Positions 9,736 through 18,553 of a stretch of DNA of 64,000 bases are shown here, piece after piece; position 1 is the stretch's first letter, and each line of letters opens with the position of its first letter. The notes below the pieces were generated by a model. That model saw only the letters and a list, made by a program, of their open reading frames with translations, searched no databases and was not told the origin of the DNA. A program made the translations under genes and the position numbers. The stretch comes from Corynebacterium parakroppenstedtii (GTDB taxonomy: Bacteria; Actinomycetota; Actinomycetes; Mycobacteriales; Mycobacteriaceae), in assembly GCF_019754935.1 (NCBI RefSeq), contig NZ_JAGSOA010000002.1, forward strand, positions 310,001-374,000. The letters are read 5' to 3'.

Positions 9736-11658
9736 TTAGCTCTCGGTGGCCTTCTGAGCTTTATGTATCCAGGCGGCAAATCGACCAGCGCCCTGGACAG
9801 GCATGGACCATCCCTCACAACCAGGACCTGGCCGCACTCCGGGCTTTTCCATCCATCGCCGTATGACGCGTAATTGCTCAATGCTCGCGCCTCCGAGCGG
9901 GGAAGAATCTGGCTCAACATGCGTGGCATGGGCGAGGAGCAAATCCACCGCGTTCCCATGAGCGCCTCCTCTGGCAACATGCCCCGCGCTCGCCAGCCGC
10001 CCGTAACGTACGACCGCGAGGTTCCACCCGCCTTCGCCATCAGGCGCTGTCAACCTCATCTCGGGCGTCGCGGCAAGGGCTCGGTAAGCCTGCGCGGTGG
10101 CCGTTGTCGATAATAAGGCTGCAACGGCATCCCGCGTGAGAGCTGCGCGTTGAAAACGACCGTCCGACGCCAAGTCGGTGACCACATTGATCAATTGCTG
10201 GTAGTAGTCAGGTCTATCCCTTTGACTCCGGCTGCTTTCTTCGAGGGGCTGAACAGGGTATGAATGGCCGCCGGTTGGGAAGTCATCGGATAGGTCAGCT
10301 GGGCCGGAAGTGCTACCTGTCTCGGGATCTAAGTTGGTGTTTAAGGCTCCATCAGGGTTTAAAAAGGCAGCAATACGTTCCTCTGCAGTCGATAACGCCG
10401 GTGGCCATTGGATCGCCTGGTCGACGGGGAGTCCGGATGCTGTCGGAGCTCCAATGCCCAGCAACCGTGCCGCAGTCGTCGCTTTTTGGCGCGTCCGAAA
10501 GGGGCCGAGGGCGTTAGAAGAGCGGGGATCGCGCGAGATAGTGGCACGGGAAACATCGTGTGCGCGCGGGCGCGCCCCGGAAATCCACCAATACTGCCGC
10601 GGTTCCTTAGAGCGTCGGTTAAACGGAGGGCGGAACTTAGCGATCAGCGTTGCTTCTCGAACCTCAGCCTCAAATCCGTGCGCACATTCGATCGTGTCGA
10701 TATTCCGAGTTTGGGGGAGAAGGTGCGGAATCAGGCGTCGTTTGTCATTGCCATTTATATATTGTCTGAGCCGACGGCGGAGGTTCACTGCCGTACCTAT
10801 ATATAACGGTTCACCCGAGTGTGAACGGAAAATATAGACGCCTGGGCTGGAGGGGACGTTCTCAATGAGGTGGCGGTAGCGGTTGGGAGACGGCGAAATC
10901 GACGTGGCGTCGGGGGTCGATGTTTGGGAGACTGATGCATTAGCGGCCTCTCGAACTGGCCGCGTGGGAATATCCCCGACATGAATGATGTCGTGGGACC
11001 CGAGCTCCTCAAGAAGGCCGTGGAACACGGTCACTGTGGCGAGTGCGTCATCGAGCGCGCGGTGCGTGGGGGTCGTCGTGGCGTGAAAATGTCGCGCGAG
11101 AGACGAAAGCTTAAAAGACCCGACGGCAGAGCGGTCCAGCATCGTTCGGGCGAGGACCAATGTGCACAGGTGAGTTGGCTGTGGCCACGTGATGTGTGCG
11201 CGCATCGATGCAGCTTGGAGGAAACCAATATCGAAGCGGGCGTTATGGGCGACGAGAACCGATCCGCGTGCAAACTCGAGGAAATCCTTGACTGCCTGGG
11301 CTTCTTCTGGTGCTCCATCAACATCATCGTCACTGATTCCGGTGATATTCGTGATGACCGGGGGGATGAGCCGACCCGGATCGACGAAGGTAGAAAAGCG
11401 GGAGATTTCCTCGCCGCCATGAATTTTCACAGCTCCGATTTCGATGATGCGGTCCTCGTGCGCGGATAAACCCGTGGTTTCGAGGTCCACGACGACGAAG
11501 GTTGTGTTGACGATCAGGGAGTCAGCAATGTCCTGGTTGAATGTCGGAGAAACGGGGAGATGCGCCTGCGCGTCAGATGACGGGTGTGCTGAAGTCACGG
11601 AGTCACCAGGTTGTGGGACGAGTGATGTGCGGGCGCGGTTCACAGTGAGAGGGTACAA
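9736..11658 (-). CDS. DEDDh exonuclease (DnaQ-like) fused to a UvrC-type GIY-YIG domain
   Basis: A two-domain nucleic-acid enzyme of 640 residues. The N-terminal part (about 50-220) is a DnaQ/epsilon-type 3'-5' exonuclease: VVVDLETTG (Asp58, Glu60), HNARFD near 139-144, and HRALDD near 199-204. The middle part (about 270-345) is a GIY-YIG nuclease fold like the UvrC N-terminus: SSPGVYIF, then YIGTAVNLRRRLRQY. The rest has no domain I recognise. Homologous fusions occur in Mycobacterium (Rv2191, same location). The repair role is inferred from the domains; the actual substrate is unknown. The start is uncertain: the frame opens at TTG 11658, with in-frame GTG codons at residues 6 and 21 and no clear ribosome site. 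Confidence 0.88.
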   Translation of the reverse strand: MYPLTVNRARTSLVPQPGDSVTSAHPSSDAQAHLPVSPTFNQDIADSLIVNTTFVVVDLETTGLSAHEDRIIEIGAVKIHGGEEISRFSTFVDPGRLIPPVITNITGISDDDVDGAPEEAQAVKDFLEFARGSVLVAHNARFDIGFLQAASMRAHITWPQPTHLCTLVLARTMLDRSAVGSFKLSSLARHFHATTTPTHRALDDALATVTVFHGLLEELGSHDIIHVGDIPTRPVREAANASVSQTSTPDATSISPSPNRYRHLIENVPSSPGVYIFRSHSGEPLYIGTAVNLRRRLRQYINGNDKRRLIPHLLPQTRNIDTIECAHGFEAEVREATLIAKFRPPFNRRSKEPRQYWWISGARPRAHDVSRATISRDPRSSNALGPFRTRQKATTAARLLGIGAPTASGLPVDQAIQWPPALSTAEERIAAFLNPDGALNTNLDPETGSTSGPADLSDDFPTGGHSYPVQPLEESSRSQRDRPDYYQQLINVVTDLASDGRFQRAALTRDAVAALLSTTATAQAYRALAATPEMRLTAPDGEGGWNLAVVRYGRLASAGHVARGGAHGNAVDLLLAHATHVEPDSSPLGGASIEQLRVIRRWMEKPGVRPGPGCEGWSMPVQGAGRFAAWIHKAQKATES

Positions 11659-12103
11659 CGCTCATGGGACACAGAGGAATGTGACAAAGACGGGGAGGAC
11701 CATAGTTCGGGTAGCGATGAAATGTAGGTGCGATCCAGCCGATCGACGGCTGAAACGCGTGAGTTCTGTGGGAGAGATGAGGTTTCATGACAAAACTGTG
11801 ATAGATATCACGTTCCGGGTTATTGGCGGTGAGATTCCGGGGCGCCTTAGAGCGATTAATTGCTCTCATGTTGCGGCGTTTTCCCAGCACAAGAGGGTCT
11901 TGTGGGTTAAGGCGATCATGGCGGTGTAGAAGGCGACTCGAAAATAACTTTTCGGTTACAGAATGGGGTTTGGGGCGAATAAACCCCCTGCCCGAGTTTC
12001 GAGTTGGACATAGACCGTATCCATTTCGTAACCTTTTCGAGACATTACAGAGCGGCGGGTGCCGCCTGAGATCTGACCGTCGACACGCATCGGAGAAACA
12101 CGA
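11659..12103. other. Regulatory intergenic region upstream of the NlpC/P60 gene
   Basis: No supported gene. Contents: a 7-bp hairpin GGGGTTT/AAACCCC (11965-11987), and oppositely oriented half-sites GGTTAC (11954-11959) and GTAACC (12028-12033) 68 nt apart. In C. glutamicum the nlpC gene is, as I recall, under the response regulator MtrA, so GTAAC-type sites here would fit, but this is inference from a short motif. A long open frame on the minus strand across this region and the gene downstream looks like a shadow. Confidence 0.35.
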
Positions 12104-12754
12104 ATGGCTAACCGTAGCCGCTTGAGCGCTTCCACCGGCCGCAAAATTGCTGCAGTTTCTGCTGTGGGTTTGAGCGCGACTACCGCAATCGCAGGCGCTG
12201 CCAACGCATCTGCTGCTGAGGTTCAGATTCCTAACACTCAGTACACGGTCACTGTTCCGGACCAGATTCAGCAGGCCCAGGACGCGCTGAATAAGCAGAT
12301 CCACGACTACATGTCGCAGGCTAACATTCCGAACGCCGACGCTACCGCCGCAAACATTGGGGGCGCGCCGGCTGAAGCTCCGGCCATCGATCCGATCGAG
12401 ACCTTGCGCAGCGTTGGTCAGAAGATTGCCGACGCCGCTCAATCGAAGCAGGGATCCCCGTACGCTTGGGGTGGGACCGGTCCGGCCGCGTTCGACTGCT
12501 CGGGTCTCGTGAAGTGGGCCTACGAGCAAGTTGGCATCGCCATCCCTCGGACCTCGAACTCTCAGCTGGCGGGCGGCGCCCCTGTTGCGCTCAACGCGCT
12601 GCAGCCCGGTGACATCGTCGGCTTCTATGGCGGAAACCATGTCGGCGTCTACGTCGGTGGCGGCAACGTTGTTCACGCTCCGCAGGAGGGACAGACCGTG
12701 TCTGTAGTTCCGCTGAGCTCCATGCAGGCTTACTCGGCTGCTCGTTATGCCTAG
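12104..12754 (+). CDS. Secreted NlpC/P60 peptidoglycan endopeptidase
   Basis: Cell-wall hydrolase predicted to cut the D-Glu-mDAP bond in peptidoglycan stems. It has 216 residues. A signal peptide covers about residues 1-38 (basic start, hydrophobic run, cleavage near ANASAAE). The C-terminal NlpC/P60 domain (about 105-216) has the catalytic Cys132 in FDCSGLVKWAYEQ, His179 in NHVGVYVG, and third polar residue His191. GGAG lies 9 nt before the ATG. The short linker before the domain has no coiled coil, unlike the neighbouring paralogue at 13034. It corresponds to the smaller of the two NlpC proteins next to the qcr genes in other corynebacteria. Confidence 0.93.
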   Translation: MANRSRLSASTGRKIAAVSAVGLSATTAIAGAANASAAEVQIPNTQYTVTVPDQIQQAQDALNKQIHDYMSQANIPNADATAANIGGAPAEAPAIDPIETLRSVGQKIADAAQSKQGSPYAWGGTGPAAFDCSGLVKWAYEQVGIAIPRTSNSQLAGGAPVALNALQPGDIVGFYGGNHVGVYVGGGNVVHAPQEGQTVSVVPLSSMQAYSAARYA

Positions 12755-12827
12755 TGTGGCATTGTTGAGCACGCCCGGTTGTAGCGGCTAAACGCCTTCC
12801 AGCTGCTTAAGTACAGCTGAGGATTTG

Positions 12828-12857
12828 AGCGCCCAGGTGATCTGGGCGCTTCTTGTT
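12828..12857 (+). terminator. Terminator after the NlpC/P60 gene
   Basis: A 9-bp stem (12828-12836 with 12842-12850) around a 5-nt loop, followed by a T-rich tail. Confidence 0.75.
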
Positions 12858-12966
12858 ATGTAAAGAACCGACGACATCGGCCGGGCTTGGTGCTGCTTCT
12901 CGCGGTATGGGCCGACGTTGATAGGGGCGGCTAACCTCGCTGTATCCTAACCGCATCGGTCACACG

Positions 12967-12981
12967 GTTAACTTTATTAAC
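12967..12981. repeat. GTTAA/TTAAC inverted repeat upstream of the second NlpC/P60 gene
   Basis: GTTAA (12967-12971) and TTAAC (12977-12981) flank a 5-nt spacer, about 55 nt before the start codon. It may be an operator or promoter part; nothing in the sequence decides which. Confidence 0.3.
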
Positions 12982-13033
12982 ATTTTCACTGGTCAAGGTG
13001 ATTTTTTGACGCGGAACTGGTAAAAGTATCACC

Positions 13034-14107
13034 GTGCGTCTCACTATGGTTTTGCCGTCGCGGTGTACTCGAATGGTGGTAGCTGCGGCCTCCCTCCCAG
13101 CCTTTCTTGCTATTCCGGTTGTCGGCCAGACTCCTGCTCATGCCGACCCTGCCCCCTCGGCAGCGACACCGGCGAATAAAGACGATCTTTTCGCGCAGAT
13201 GTCTGAGGTTTCGCGTGAAGCCGAGCAGACGTCGGAAAAAATCAAAGAGCTTGAAGAAAAGATTAAAGGCGCTGATCAAACCCTGAAAGAAGCTCAGCAC
13301 GACGTCGATAGCAAGTCGGACGCAGCTCGGACGGCGTCGGATAAGGCTAACGCTATCCGCTCCAAAGTGGATCAGATCGCGTTGTCTCGCTACCGGCAAG
13401 TCAGCATTGACCCCACCACTGCCTATATTGGTGCGGCGAACCCGCAGGATGCTATCGACAGGGCATCCTACATCAGTGCTCTCGCCACCGGACGGCAAAA
13501 TACGCTCGATCAGTACCGACGTGAGTCAAGCGCGGCGAACAAAGAACGAGATGTCGCCGCAAAAGCCAAAGACGTTGCTCAGAACACTTCCGATGAGTTG
13601 AATAAGCAGGAAAAAGAGTTGCTCGCCAAGCAGGACGAGCTCAAAGCTCAGACTGCTCGGATTAAGGCTGCGATCGATAATCTCTCCGCTGAAGAGCGTC
13701 GGCGGTGGGAAGATAAGAACAACCCGATTCGCATGGGTAAGGACCAAATCAAGGCCGCCCAGCAATCGGCTAACGCTGCTGTCAATGCGGCCCTGTCGAA
13801 ACTCGGTGCTCCGTACTCATGGGGTGCGGCCGGGCCGAATGAGTTCGATTGTTCAGGACTGGTGTACTGGTCATACAGCCAAATGGGGAAAACCATTCCT
13901 CGCACCTCCGGCGCTCAGATGGCTGGTGGAACGCCCGTATCCATGAACGATCTTCAACCCGGTGACGTCATCGGATACTACCCAGGGGCCACCCACGTCG
14001 GTCTCTACATCGGCAATGGCAAGGTCGTCCATGCTGCCGATTACGGGATCCCCGTGCAGGTTGTCGGAGTGAACTCGATGCCTGTGTACGGGGCTCGTCG
14101 CTACTAG
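13034..14107 (+). CDS. Secreted coiled-coil NlpC/P60 peptidoglycan endopeptidase (RipA-like)
   Basis: Second NlpC/P60 hydrolase, 357 residues. A signal peptide spans about 1-37 (cleavage near AHADP). A long charged coiled coil occupies about 50-220, rich in Glu, Lys and Ala, with RRRWEDKNNPI marking its end. The catalytic domain (about 245-357) has Cys273 in FDCSGLVYWSYSQ, His321 in THVGLYIG and His333. This layout matches RipA-type septal hydrolases, in which the coiled coil recruits or inhibits the enzyme. The start is GTG, with only a weak ribosome site. It is a paralogue of the gene at 12104 (shared SGLV, PRTS and LQPGD motifs). Likely role: cell separation after division. Confidence 0.93.
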   Translation: MRLTMVLPSRCTRMVVAAASLPAFLAIPVVGQTPAHADPAPSAATPANKDDLFAQMSEVSREAEQTSEKIKELEEKIKGADQTLKEAQHDVDSKSDAARTASDKANAIRSKVDQIALSRYRQVSIDPTTAYIGAANPQDAIDRASYISALATGRQNTLDQYRRESSAANKERDVAAKAKDVAQNTSDELNKQEKELLAKQDELKAQTARIKAAIDNLSAEERRRWEDKNNPIRMGKDQIKAAQQSANAAVNAALSKLGAPYSWGAAGPNEFDCSGLVYWSYSQMGKTIPRTSGAQMAGGTPVSMNDLQPGDVIGYYPGATHVGLYIGNGKVVHAADYGIPVQVVGVNSMPVYGARRY

Positions 14108-14136
14108 GGCGGCGATGGTTCGTAGAATGTGAGCCC

Positions 14137-15285
14137 ATGGGTCACTCTCGTCGGGTCTTGCTCGTCACCAATGATTTCCCACCGACAGTGGGTGGGATTC
14201 AGACGTACCTTCACGAGTTTGTTCAGACTCTCGACCCCGACCAATTGATCGTTTTCGCCTCCACCCAGGATGAGAGCGCAACCCAGGTGTTCGACCGCGA
14301 CGCTCCGTTCGCCATCATTCGTTGGCCGCGTCGGGTTATGCTACCCACCCCGATGACAGCCCGACGGATGCAAGAGATCATTCGCGCATGGTCAATTGAC
14401 ACTGTGTGGTTCGGCGCGAGTACCCCACTCGCACTCATGGCCTCAGCTGCTCGTCAAGCGGGTGCCCGACGGATCGTGGCGTCGACGCATGGCCATGAGA
14501 TTGGTTGGTCGATGATCCCAGGGGCACGGCAAGTCCTTCGCCTGATCGGCGGACGTGTCGACATGCTGACATACGTGTCCAGATATGCCCAGATGCGGAC
14601 ACGTCGCGCCTTCGGTCCCCACCCAGCGTGGTCATCGCTCCAACCCGGGGTGGATATCACCCGTTTCTCGCCGAATAAGGAGGCGAGTGACCGTGTTCGT
14701 CGGCAATACAGATTGGGTGACGGCCTCCTCGTCGTATGTATTTCGCGGATTGTGCCTCGAAAAGGGCAAGACATGCTTGTGGAAGCTCTCCCCGGCATCC
14801 AGAAGCGTATCCCGACAGCGAAACTTCTCATTGTTGGCCCTGGTCAAGGGAGAAAGTCGCTCATAGATCGTGCATCGGCCTTAGGGGTCAGTGATTCTCT
14901 CATCACGACGGGGCCTGTTCCCTTCGATGTCTTACCGGATTTTTATCGGTGCGCTGATGTCTTCGCGATGCCGGTCCGCACCCTAGGTGGAGGCCTGGAC
15001 GTTGAAGGATTGGGTATCGTCTTCCTTGAAGCCCAAGCATGCGGCGTGCCTGTGGTCGCGGGAGACGGTGGTGGAGCACCAGAGACCGTTCGTCCCTCGG
15101 AAACAGGGATCGTCGTCAATGGTCGACGTGTCGATGAGATTGTGGATGCCGTCGCAGGGCTGCTTGCGGAACCCAAGCGCGCTACAGCGATGGGGCAGAA
15201 GGGCCGCGAATACATCCAAAAGGAGTGGTCGTGGTCCGTGAGGGGGCCGCAATTGGCCCAGGTTTTATTCGACGGGCTAGATTGA
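14137..15285 (+). CDS. pimB: GT4 mannosyltransferase PimB' (second PIM mannosylation)
   Basis: GDP-mannose-dependent phosphatidylinositol monomannoside alpha-(1-6)-mannosyltransferase; makes Ac1PIM2 from Ac1PIM1 on the cytoplasmic face. It has 382 residues with a GT-B fold: the N-terminal loop TNDFPPTVGGIQTYLHEF, the GDP-sugar site SRIVPRKGQD near residue 203, and the ExxxxxxxE catalytic segment EGLGIVFLE near 290. All are typical GT4 motifs, and the position between the NlpC genes and glk/plsC matches pimB' in relatives. The gene starts 29 nt after the NlpC/P60 stop. It links this region to lipomannan synthesis. Confidence 0.93.
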   Translation: MGHSRRVLLVTNDFPPTVGGIQTYLHEFVQTLDPDQLIVFASTQDESATQVFDRDAPFAIIRWPRRVMLPTPMTARRMQEIIRAWSIDTVWFGASTPLALMASAARQAGARRIVASTHGHEIGWSMIPGARQVLRLIGGRVDMLTYVSRYAQMRTRRAFGPHPAWSSLQPGVDITRFSPNKEASDRVRRQYRLGDGLLVVCISRIVPRKGQDMLVEALPGIQKRIPTAKLLIVGPGQGRKSLIDRASALGVSDSLITTGPVPFDVLPDFYRCADVFAMPVRTLGGGLDVEGLGIVFLEAQACGVPVVAGDGGGAPETVRPSETGIVVNGRRVDEIVDAVAGLLAEPKRATAMGQKGREYIQKEWSWSVRGPQLAQVLFDGLD

Positions 15286-15381
15286 ATAAGTTAGCCATTC
15301 GCCAGTTACGTCGTCGGAAGTAGGCCATTATCCACTGGCTGAGACGATTCTTTCTTCGGCGGTCCTCAACGAAAGGTATTG

Positions 15382-16362
15382 ATGTCCGATCACGCTTCTG
15401 TCCGGCCGCTTACTGTCGGCTTTGATATTGGTGGTACGAACCTGCGTGGTGCGGTTGTTACCGACGAGGGGACAATCATCGATTCGGAGCAAATCCCGAC
15501 CCCGGCTTCTTCACATGCGCTGGAAGACGGTGTCGTGCAGATTGTCCGACACTTACAGCGCCGGCACCACATCGCTGCGGTAGGGATGGCAGTAGCCGGG
15601 TTCTTGACGCCGGACTGTCGAACAGTCCGGTACGCCCCCCACCTTCCGTGGCGCGATGCGAAGGTGGTCGACCGTCTGGAGGAGCGGCTTCGTCTTCCCG
15701 TCCGCTTGGAGCACGACGCTAATTCTGCCACGTGGGGAGAATATCGCTACGGCAGCGCCTATGACGAGAACAATTGGGTGCTCTTTGCCATCGGAACCGG
15801 TATTGGCGGCACGTTGATGGTCAATGGCGAAATCTACCGGGGAGCGTACGGCACCGCGCCCGAGTTTGGTCATATCTGCGTAGTGCCTGATGGGCGTCAA
15901 TGCTCATGCGGTAAGCGGGGTTGCCTGGAACGTTACTGTTCCGGGACAGCAATGGCGACGACCGCTCGCGAAATGATCGGTTCTCATACTGACTTGGATT
16001 CTGACTTACTTCGCGACTACCGGACACGTCCGGACGAAATCACCGGCCGGCATGTCTCTCTTGCCGCCCGGGAAGGGGATCCTCTAGCGAAGCTCGTGGT
16101 CGATGACTTTGGTCTGTGGTTGGGCCGAGGTCTGGCTATGGTCCAGGACTTTTTCGACCCGTCCTTGATCGTCATCGGGGGTGGCGTTTCCACCGACTCT
16201 GATCTTTTTATGCCCCGTGCTCTTAGGGCTTATGCCGATAACGTGGTGGGGGCAGGGCATCGGCCGCTCGCGGAGATCAAAACGGCAACATTAGGGGCGG
16301 AAGCCGGTATGATTGGGGTCGCTGATTTGGCGCGAGATAGCTTCAAGGAAAGTCATGCATAA
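15382..16362 (+). CDS. glk: ROK-family glucokinase
   Basis: ATP-dependent sugar kinase, most likely for glucose. It has 326 residues from ATG 15382 with GAAAGG 5 nt upstream (TTG 15379 is the alternative). The phosphate-binding motif VGFDIGGTNLRGAV is at about residues 12-25, the sugar-binding segment EHDANSATWGEY near 112, a second glycine-rich loop AIGTGIGGT near 134, the ExGH motif EFGHI near 157, and the ROK zinc site CSCGKRGCLE near 173-182. C. glutamicum glk lies in the same neighbourhood. The stop overlaps the plsC-like start by 8 nt, suggesting cotranscription. Confidence 0.9.
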   Translation: MSDHASVRPLTVGFDIGGTNLRGAVVTDEGTIIDSEQIPTPASSHALEDGVVQIVRHLQRRHHIAAVGMAVAGFLTPDCRTVRYAPHLPWRDAKVVDRLEERLRLPVRLEHDANSATWGEYRYGSAYDENNWVLFAIGTGIGGTLMVNGEIYRGAYGTAPEFGHICVVPDGRQCSCGKRGCLERYCSGTAMATTAREMIGSHTDLDSDLLRDYRTRPDEITGRHVSLAAREGDPLAKLVVDDFGLWLGRGLAMVQDFFDPSLIVIGGGVSTDSDLFMPRALRAYADNVVGAGHRPLAEIKTATLGAEAGMIGVADLARDSFKESHA

Positions 16363-17080
16363 TCGCTGGTATTGGACATTTAAATACATTCTCTTCGGTC
16401 CTTTTCTTCGGGTATGGAACAGGCCGTTTACGAAGAACATCGACCGGATCCCTTCGGAGGGTCCAGCGATCTTGGCTAGCAATCACCTCTCGGTGATGGA
16501 TTCGTTTTATCTTCCGCTGCTATGCCCGCGCCAGATCACGTTTCTTGCTAAGAGCGAGTATTTCACGACGCCGGGGTTCGTCGGCCGGATCCAGGCCTGG
16601 TTTTTCTCGTCGGTGGGGCAGTACCCGATCGACCGCTCTTCCGGTCAGGCGGCTCAGGACGCGTTGAACGCGGGGCTGAAGGTGGTTGGCCGTGGCGACC
16701 TGATGGGTATGTACCCAGAGGGAACCCGGTCGCCTGATGGTCGGCTATACCGCGGAAAGACAGGGATCGCGCGGTTGGCGTTCGAGTCGGGCCAGAAGGT
16801 TTATCCCGTGGCAATGATCAACACGCGGAAAGCTAACCCGATTGGCTCTCTATTCCCGCGCCCAGTTCGCGTCGGAGTTTCTGTGGGGGAGCCGCTTGAT
16901 CCGTTGGACTACATGCATATTGAGGACGAATACGAGCGCCTCAGGACATTTACCGACGACATTATGGAATCCCTCCATCAACTCGGTGGCCAGGAGTATG
17001 TCCATGACTTTTATGCAGCGGATGTGAAAGCTGCCTTGAATGAGGGGAAAGGCTACTTGCGGGGGAGCGAGCCCAAGTAA
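16355..17080 (+). CDS. 1-acyl-sn-glycerol-3-phosphate acyltransferase-like (PlsC family)
   Basis: Acyl transfer to a lysophospholipid or related lipid at the membrane. It has 241 residues starting at ATG 16355, with AAGGAA 4 nt upstream. Catalytic HxxxxD is NHLSVMD (His44, Asp49), the substrate motif EGTRS is near residue 128, and a PVAMIN segment follows. It overlaps glk by 8 nt. Position next to pimB' and the mannosyltransferases suggests involvement in phospholipid or PIM acylation, but the acceptor cannot be read from sequence. Confidence 0.9.
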   Translation: MHNRWYWTFKYILFGPFLRVWNRPFTKNIDRIPSEGPAILASNHLSVMDSFYLPLLCPRQITFLAKSEYFTTPGFVGRIQAWFFSSVGQYPIDRSSGQAAQDALNAGLKVVGRGDLMGMYPEGTRSPDGRLYRGKTGIARLAFESGQKVYPVAMINTRKANPIGSLFPRPVRVGVSVGEPLDPLDYMHIEDEYERLRTFTDDIMESLHQLGGQEYVHDFYAADVKAALNEGKGYLRGSEPK

Positions 17081-17111
17081 GACCCCCATGCTCGCGGGTT
17101 AACCAGTTTGA

Positions 17112-17233
17112 CGACGTTGACTGTGCCGCGATGCGGTTGTTGCCTGCTGGCCTTGTCCAAACCGGGCCACGCCAATATTGGGCCGCATCGACGGCAGCTC
17201 CTTCCGGAGCCCTTAACCATCACGTCAACGTCG
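17112..17233. repeat. Nested inverted repeats between convergent plsC and acyltransferase genes
   Basis: Outer arms of 10 bp (17112-17121 with 17224-17233) enclose a hairpin with 13 paired bases and one bulge (17124-17136 with 17183-17196). A small 5-bp hairpin (17197-17210) follows inside. No T-tract is present. It may act as a two-way terminator or as a structured RNA; its function is unassigned. Confidence 0.6.
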
Positions 17234-17251
17234 ATGGTCGAAGGTGGCGTA

Positions 17252-18553
17252 TTATGATGCCGATGCTGCCTTGCGTTCCCTGAGGGGGAATTGGAAAAAG
17301 GGGATTGACGGGCGAATCGTCCAGCCGACGACGGGCAAGCGCTTACATTGCTCGACGACCCACCCCGACGCCAGGCAGAGGATGAACAGTCCGATGATGC
17401 ACGCCATTCGGACGTTGTCACTGGCGTTGGTCATGTCCTCGCGGATGCCATAGACATAGAGGGCGCGATCCCACGTCAGGTTCATCGCGGTCATGTGGAA
17501 GAGATAGATAACCAAAGTCCGCTGTCCGATATATTGCAAGGGGCGTGCCAAAAGGGGGATCTGCGCTACAAGCGCACAGACCAAGATCGATAACGGAAGT
17601 GCCCCCAGTGCTCGGATGGACGAAAACAGAACATCGAGCTGGCCAGCGTCGTTATGAGCGATTCCCATCTCGACGAGGTGATCGTAGCTTTCACCGAAAT
17701 GCGAATAAGCCACTTTCGTGCACCAGAATAGAGCGAAGCTTCCTGCCCACCACCAGGGTGACCGCCATTTCCGCGCGAGCGCTAGCAATGCCGGCCGCAT
17801 AAAGACGCCGACGAAATAGACCGGCATGTAATTGAAAATGTGCGACTGTGTCGGCGTGACAGGGTTATACATCTGCCACAACCAGGGAAGAACACTGACC
17901 GCCAGCGCCCAATGATCGGGCAACCACTTCGTCACCCAGACAGCCAAAGTGAAAAGAACCAAGCAGTGGAGAAACCAGAGTCCACATTCACCGTGGATAA
18001 CTGACGTGACAATTTCGTGAGTATCTATCTCAAAATTGTTGGCCCACATTTTGGACCAGAGCTCCAGCGGCGCCCACACGAGGTAAGGGATCAGCAAAAA
18101 CCGGAGGCGCGAGTGCCAGAGTTCACCGAGCGTCTGGCGTCGGACCTTATACGAAAACAGACCGGACACCATGAAGAACATAGGCAGGCGTACCGGGCCC
18201 AACCAGTCATTGACCGCGTTAGCAGCGGTGTACACGCCGTCGGGAGTGTAAATCGTGGCATGGAGGAAACACACACCCAGGATCGAGATGCCTTTGCCGA
18301 TGTCCGGCCAGAGGAGCCTCTGTTTCTTGCGCGGTGCGGGTGTTTCTGTCGTGTCAGTTCTCGACGCGGTCACTGCGCTATCCGAACTTTGTGGTGCAAC
18401 CTCGGACTGGGGTCGTGACGACGCACCAGCAGAGGAAGATTCTGTACCGTCGTGAGGTGCTGACGTTGAGTCTGCCGTGTTGCTAGCCGCACCACGGGTA
18501 GCGGGTGTGCTGCGACGCGAATGAGACAGACGTGTCACCGATGAAGCTGACAT
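17252..18553 (-). CDS. Acyltransferase-3 family integral membrane protein
   Basis: Predicted O-acyltransferase of the membrane family that includes OatA and fucose 4-O-acetylase relatives. It has 433 residues from ATG 18553, with GGAGGAG 11 nt upstream. A Ser/Thr-rich cytoplasmic N-terminus (about 1-75) precedes about ten membrane segments. The first has the family's early motif LLWPDIGKGISILGVCFLHAT, with the probable catalytic His. It overlaps the preceding GT87 gene by 19 nt and is the last gene of a three-gene operon with two GT87 mannosyltransferase-like genes. An acetyl or acyl decoration on a mannan or lipoglycan is a reasonable guess, not shown by sequence. Confidence 0.85.
   Translation of the reverse strand: MSASSVTRLSHSRRSTPATRGAASNTADSTSAPHDGTESSSAGASSRPQSEVAPQSSDSAVTASRTDTTETPAPRKKQRLLWPDIGKGISILGVCFLHATIYTPDGVYTAANAVNDWLGPVRLPMFFMVSGLFSYKVRRQTLGELWHSRLRFLLIPYLVWAPLELWSKMWANNFEIDTHEIVTSVIHGECGLWFLHCLVLFTLAVWVTKWLPDHWALAVSVLPWLWQMYNPVTPTQSHIFNYMPVYFVGVFMRPALLALARKWRSPWWWAGSFALFWCTKVAYSHFGESYDHLVEMGIAHNDAGQLDVLFSSIRALGALPLSILVCALVAQIPLLARPLQYIGQRTLVIYLFHMTAMNLTWDRALYVYGIREDMTNASDNVRMACIIGLFILCLASGWVVEQCKRLPVVGWTIRPSIPFFQFPLRERKAASAS

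Noticed and set aside
11603..12772. Minus-strand open frame of 389 codons
   Set aside because: It lies antisense to the well-supported NlpC/P60 gene and the region before it, has Arg/Asn-rich low-quality translation, and shows no domain.
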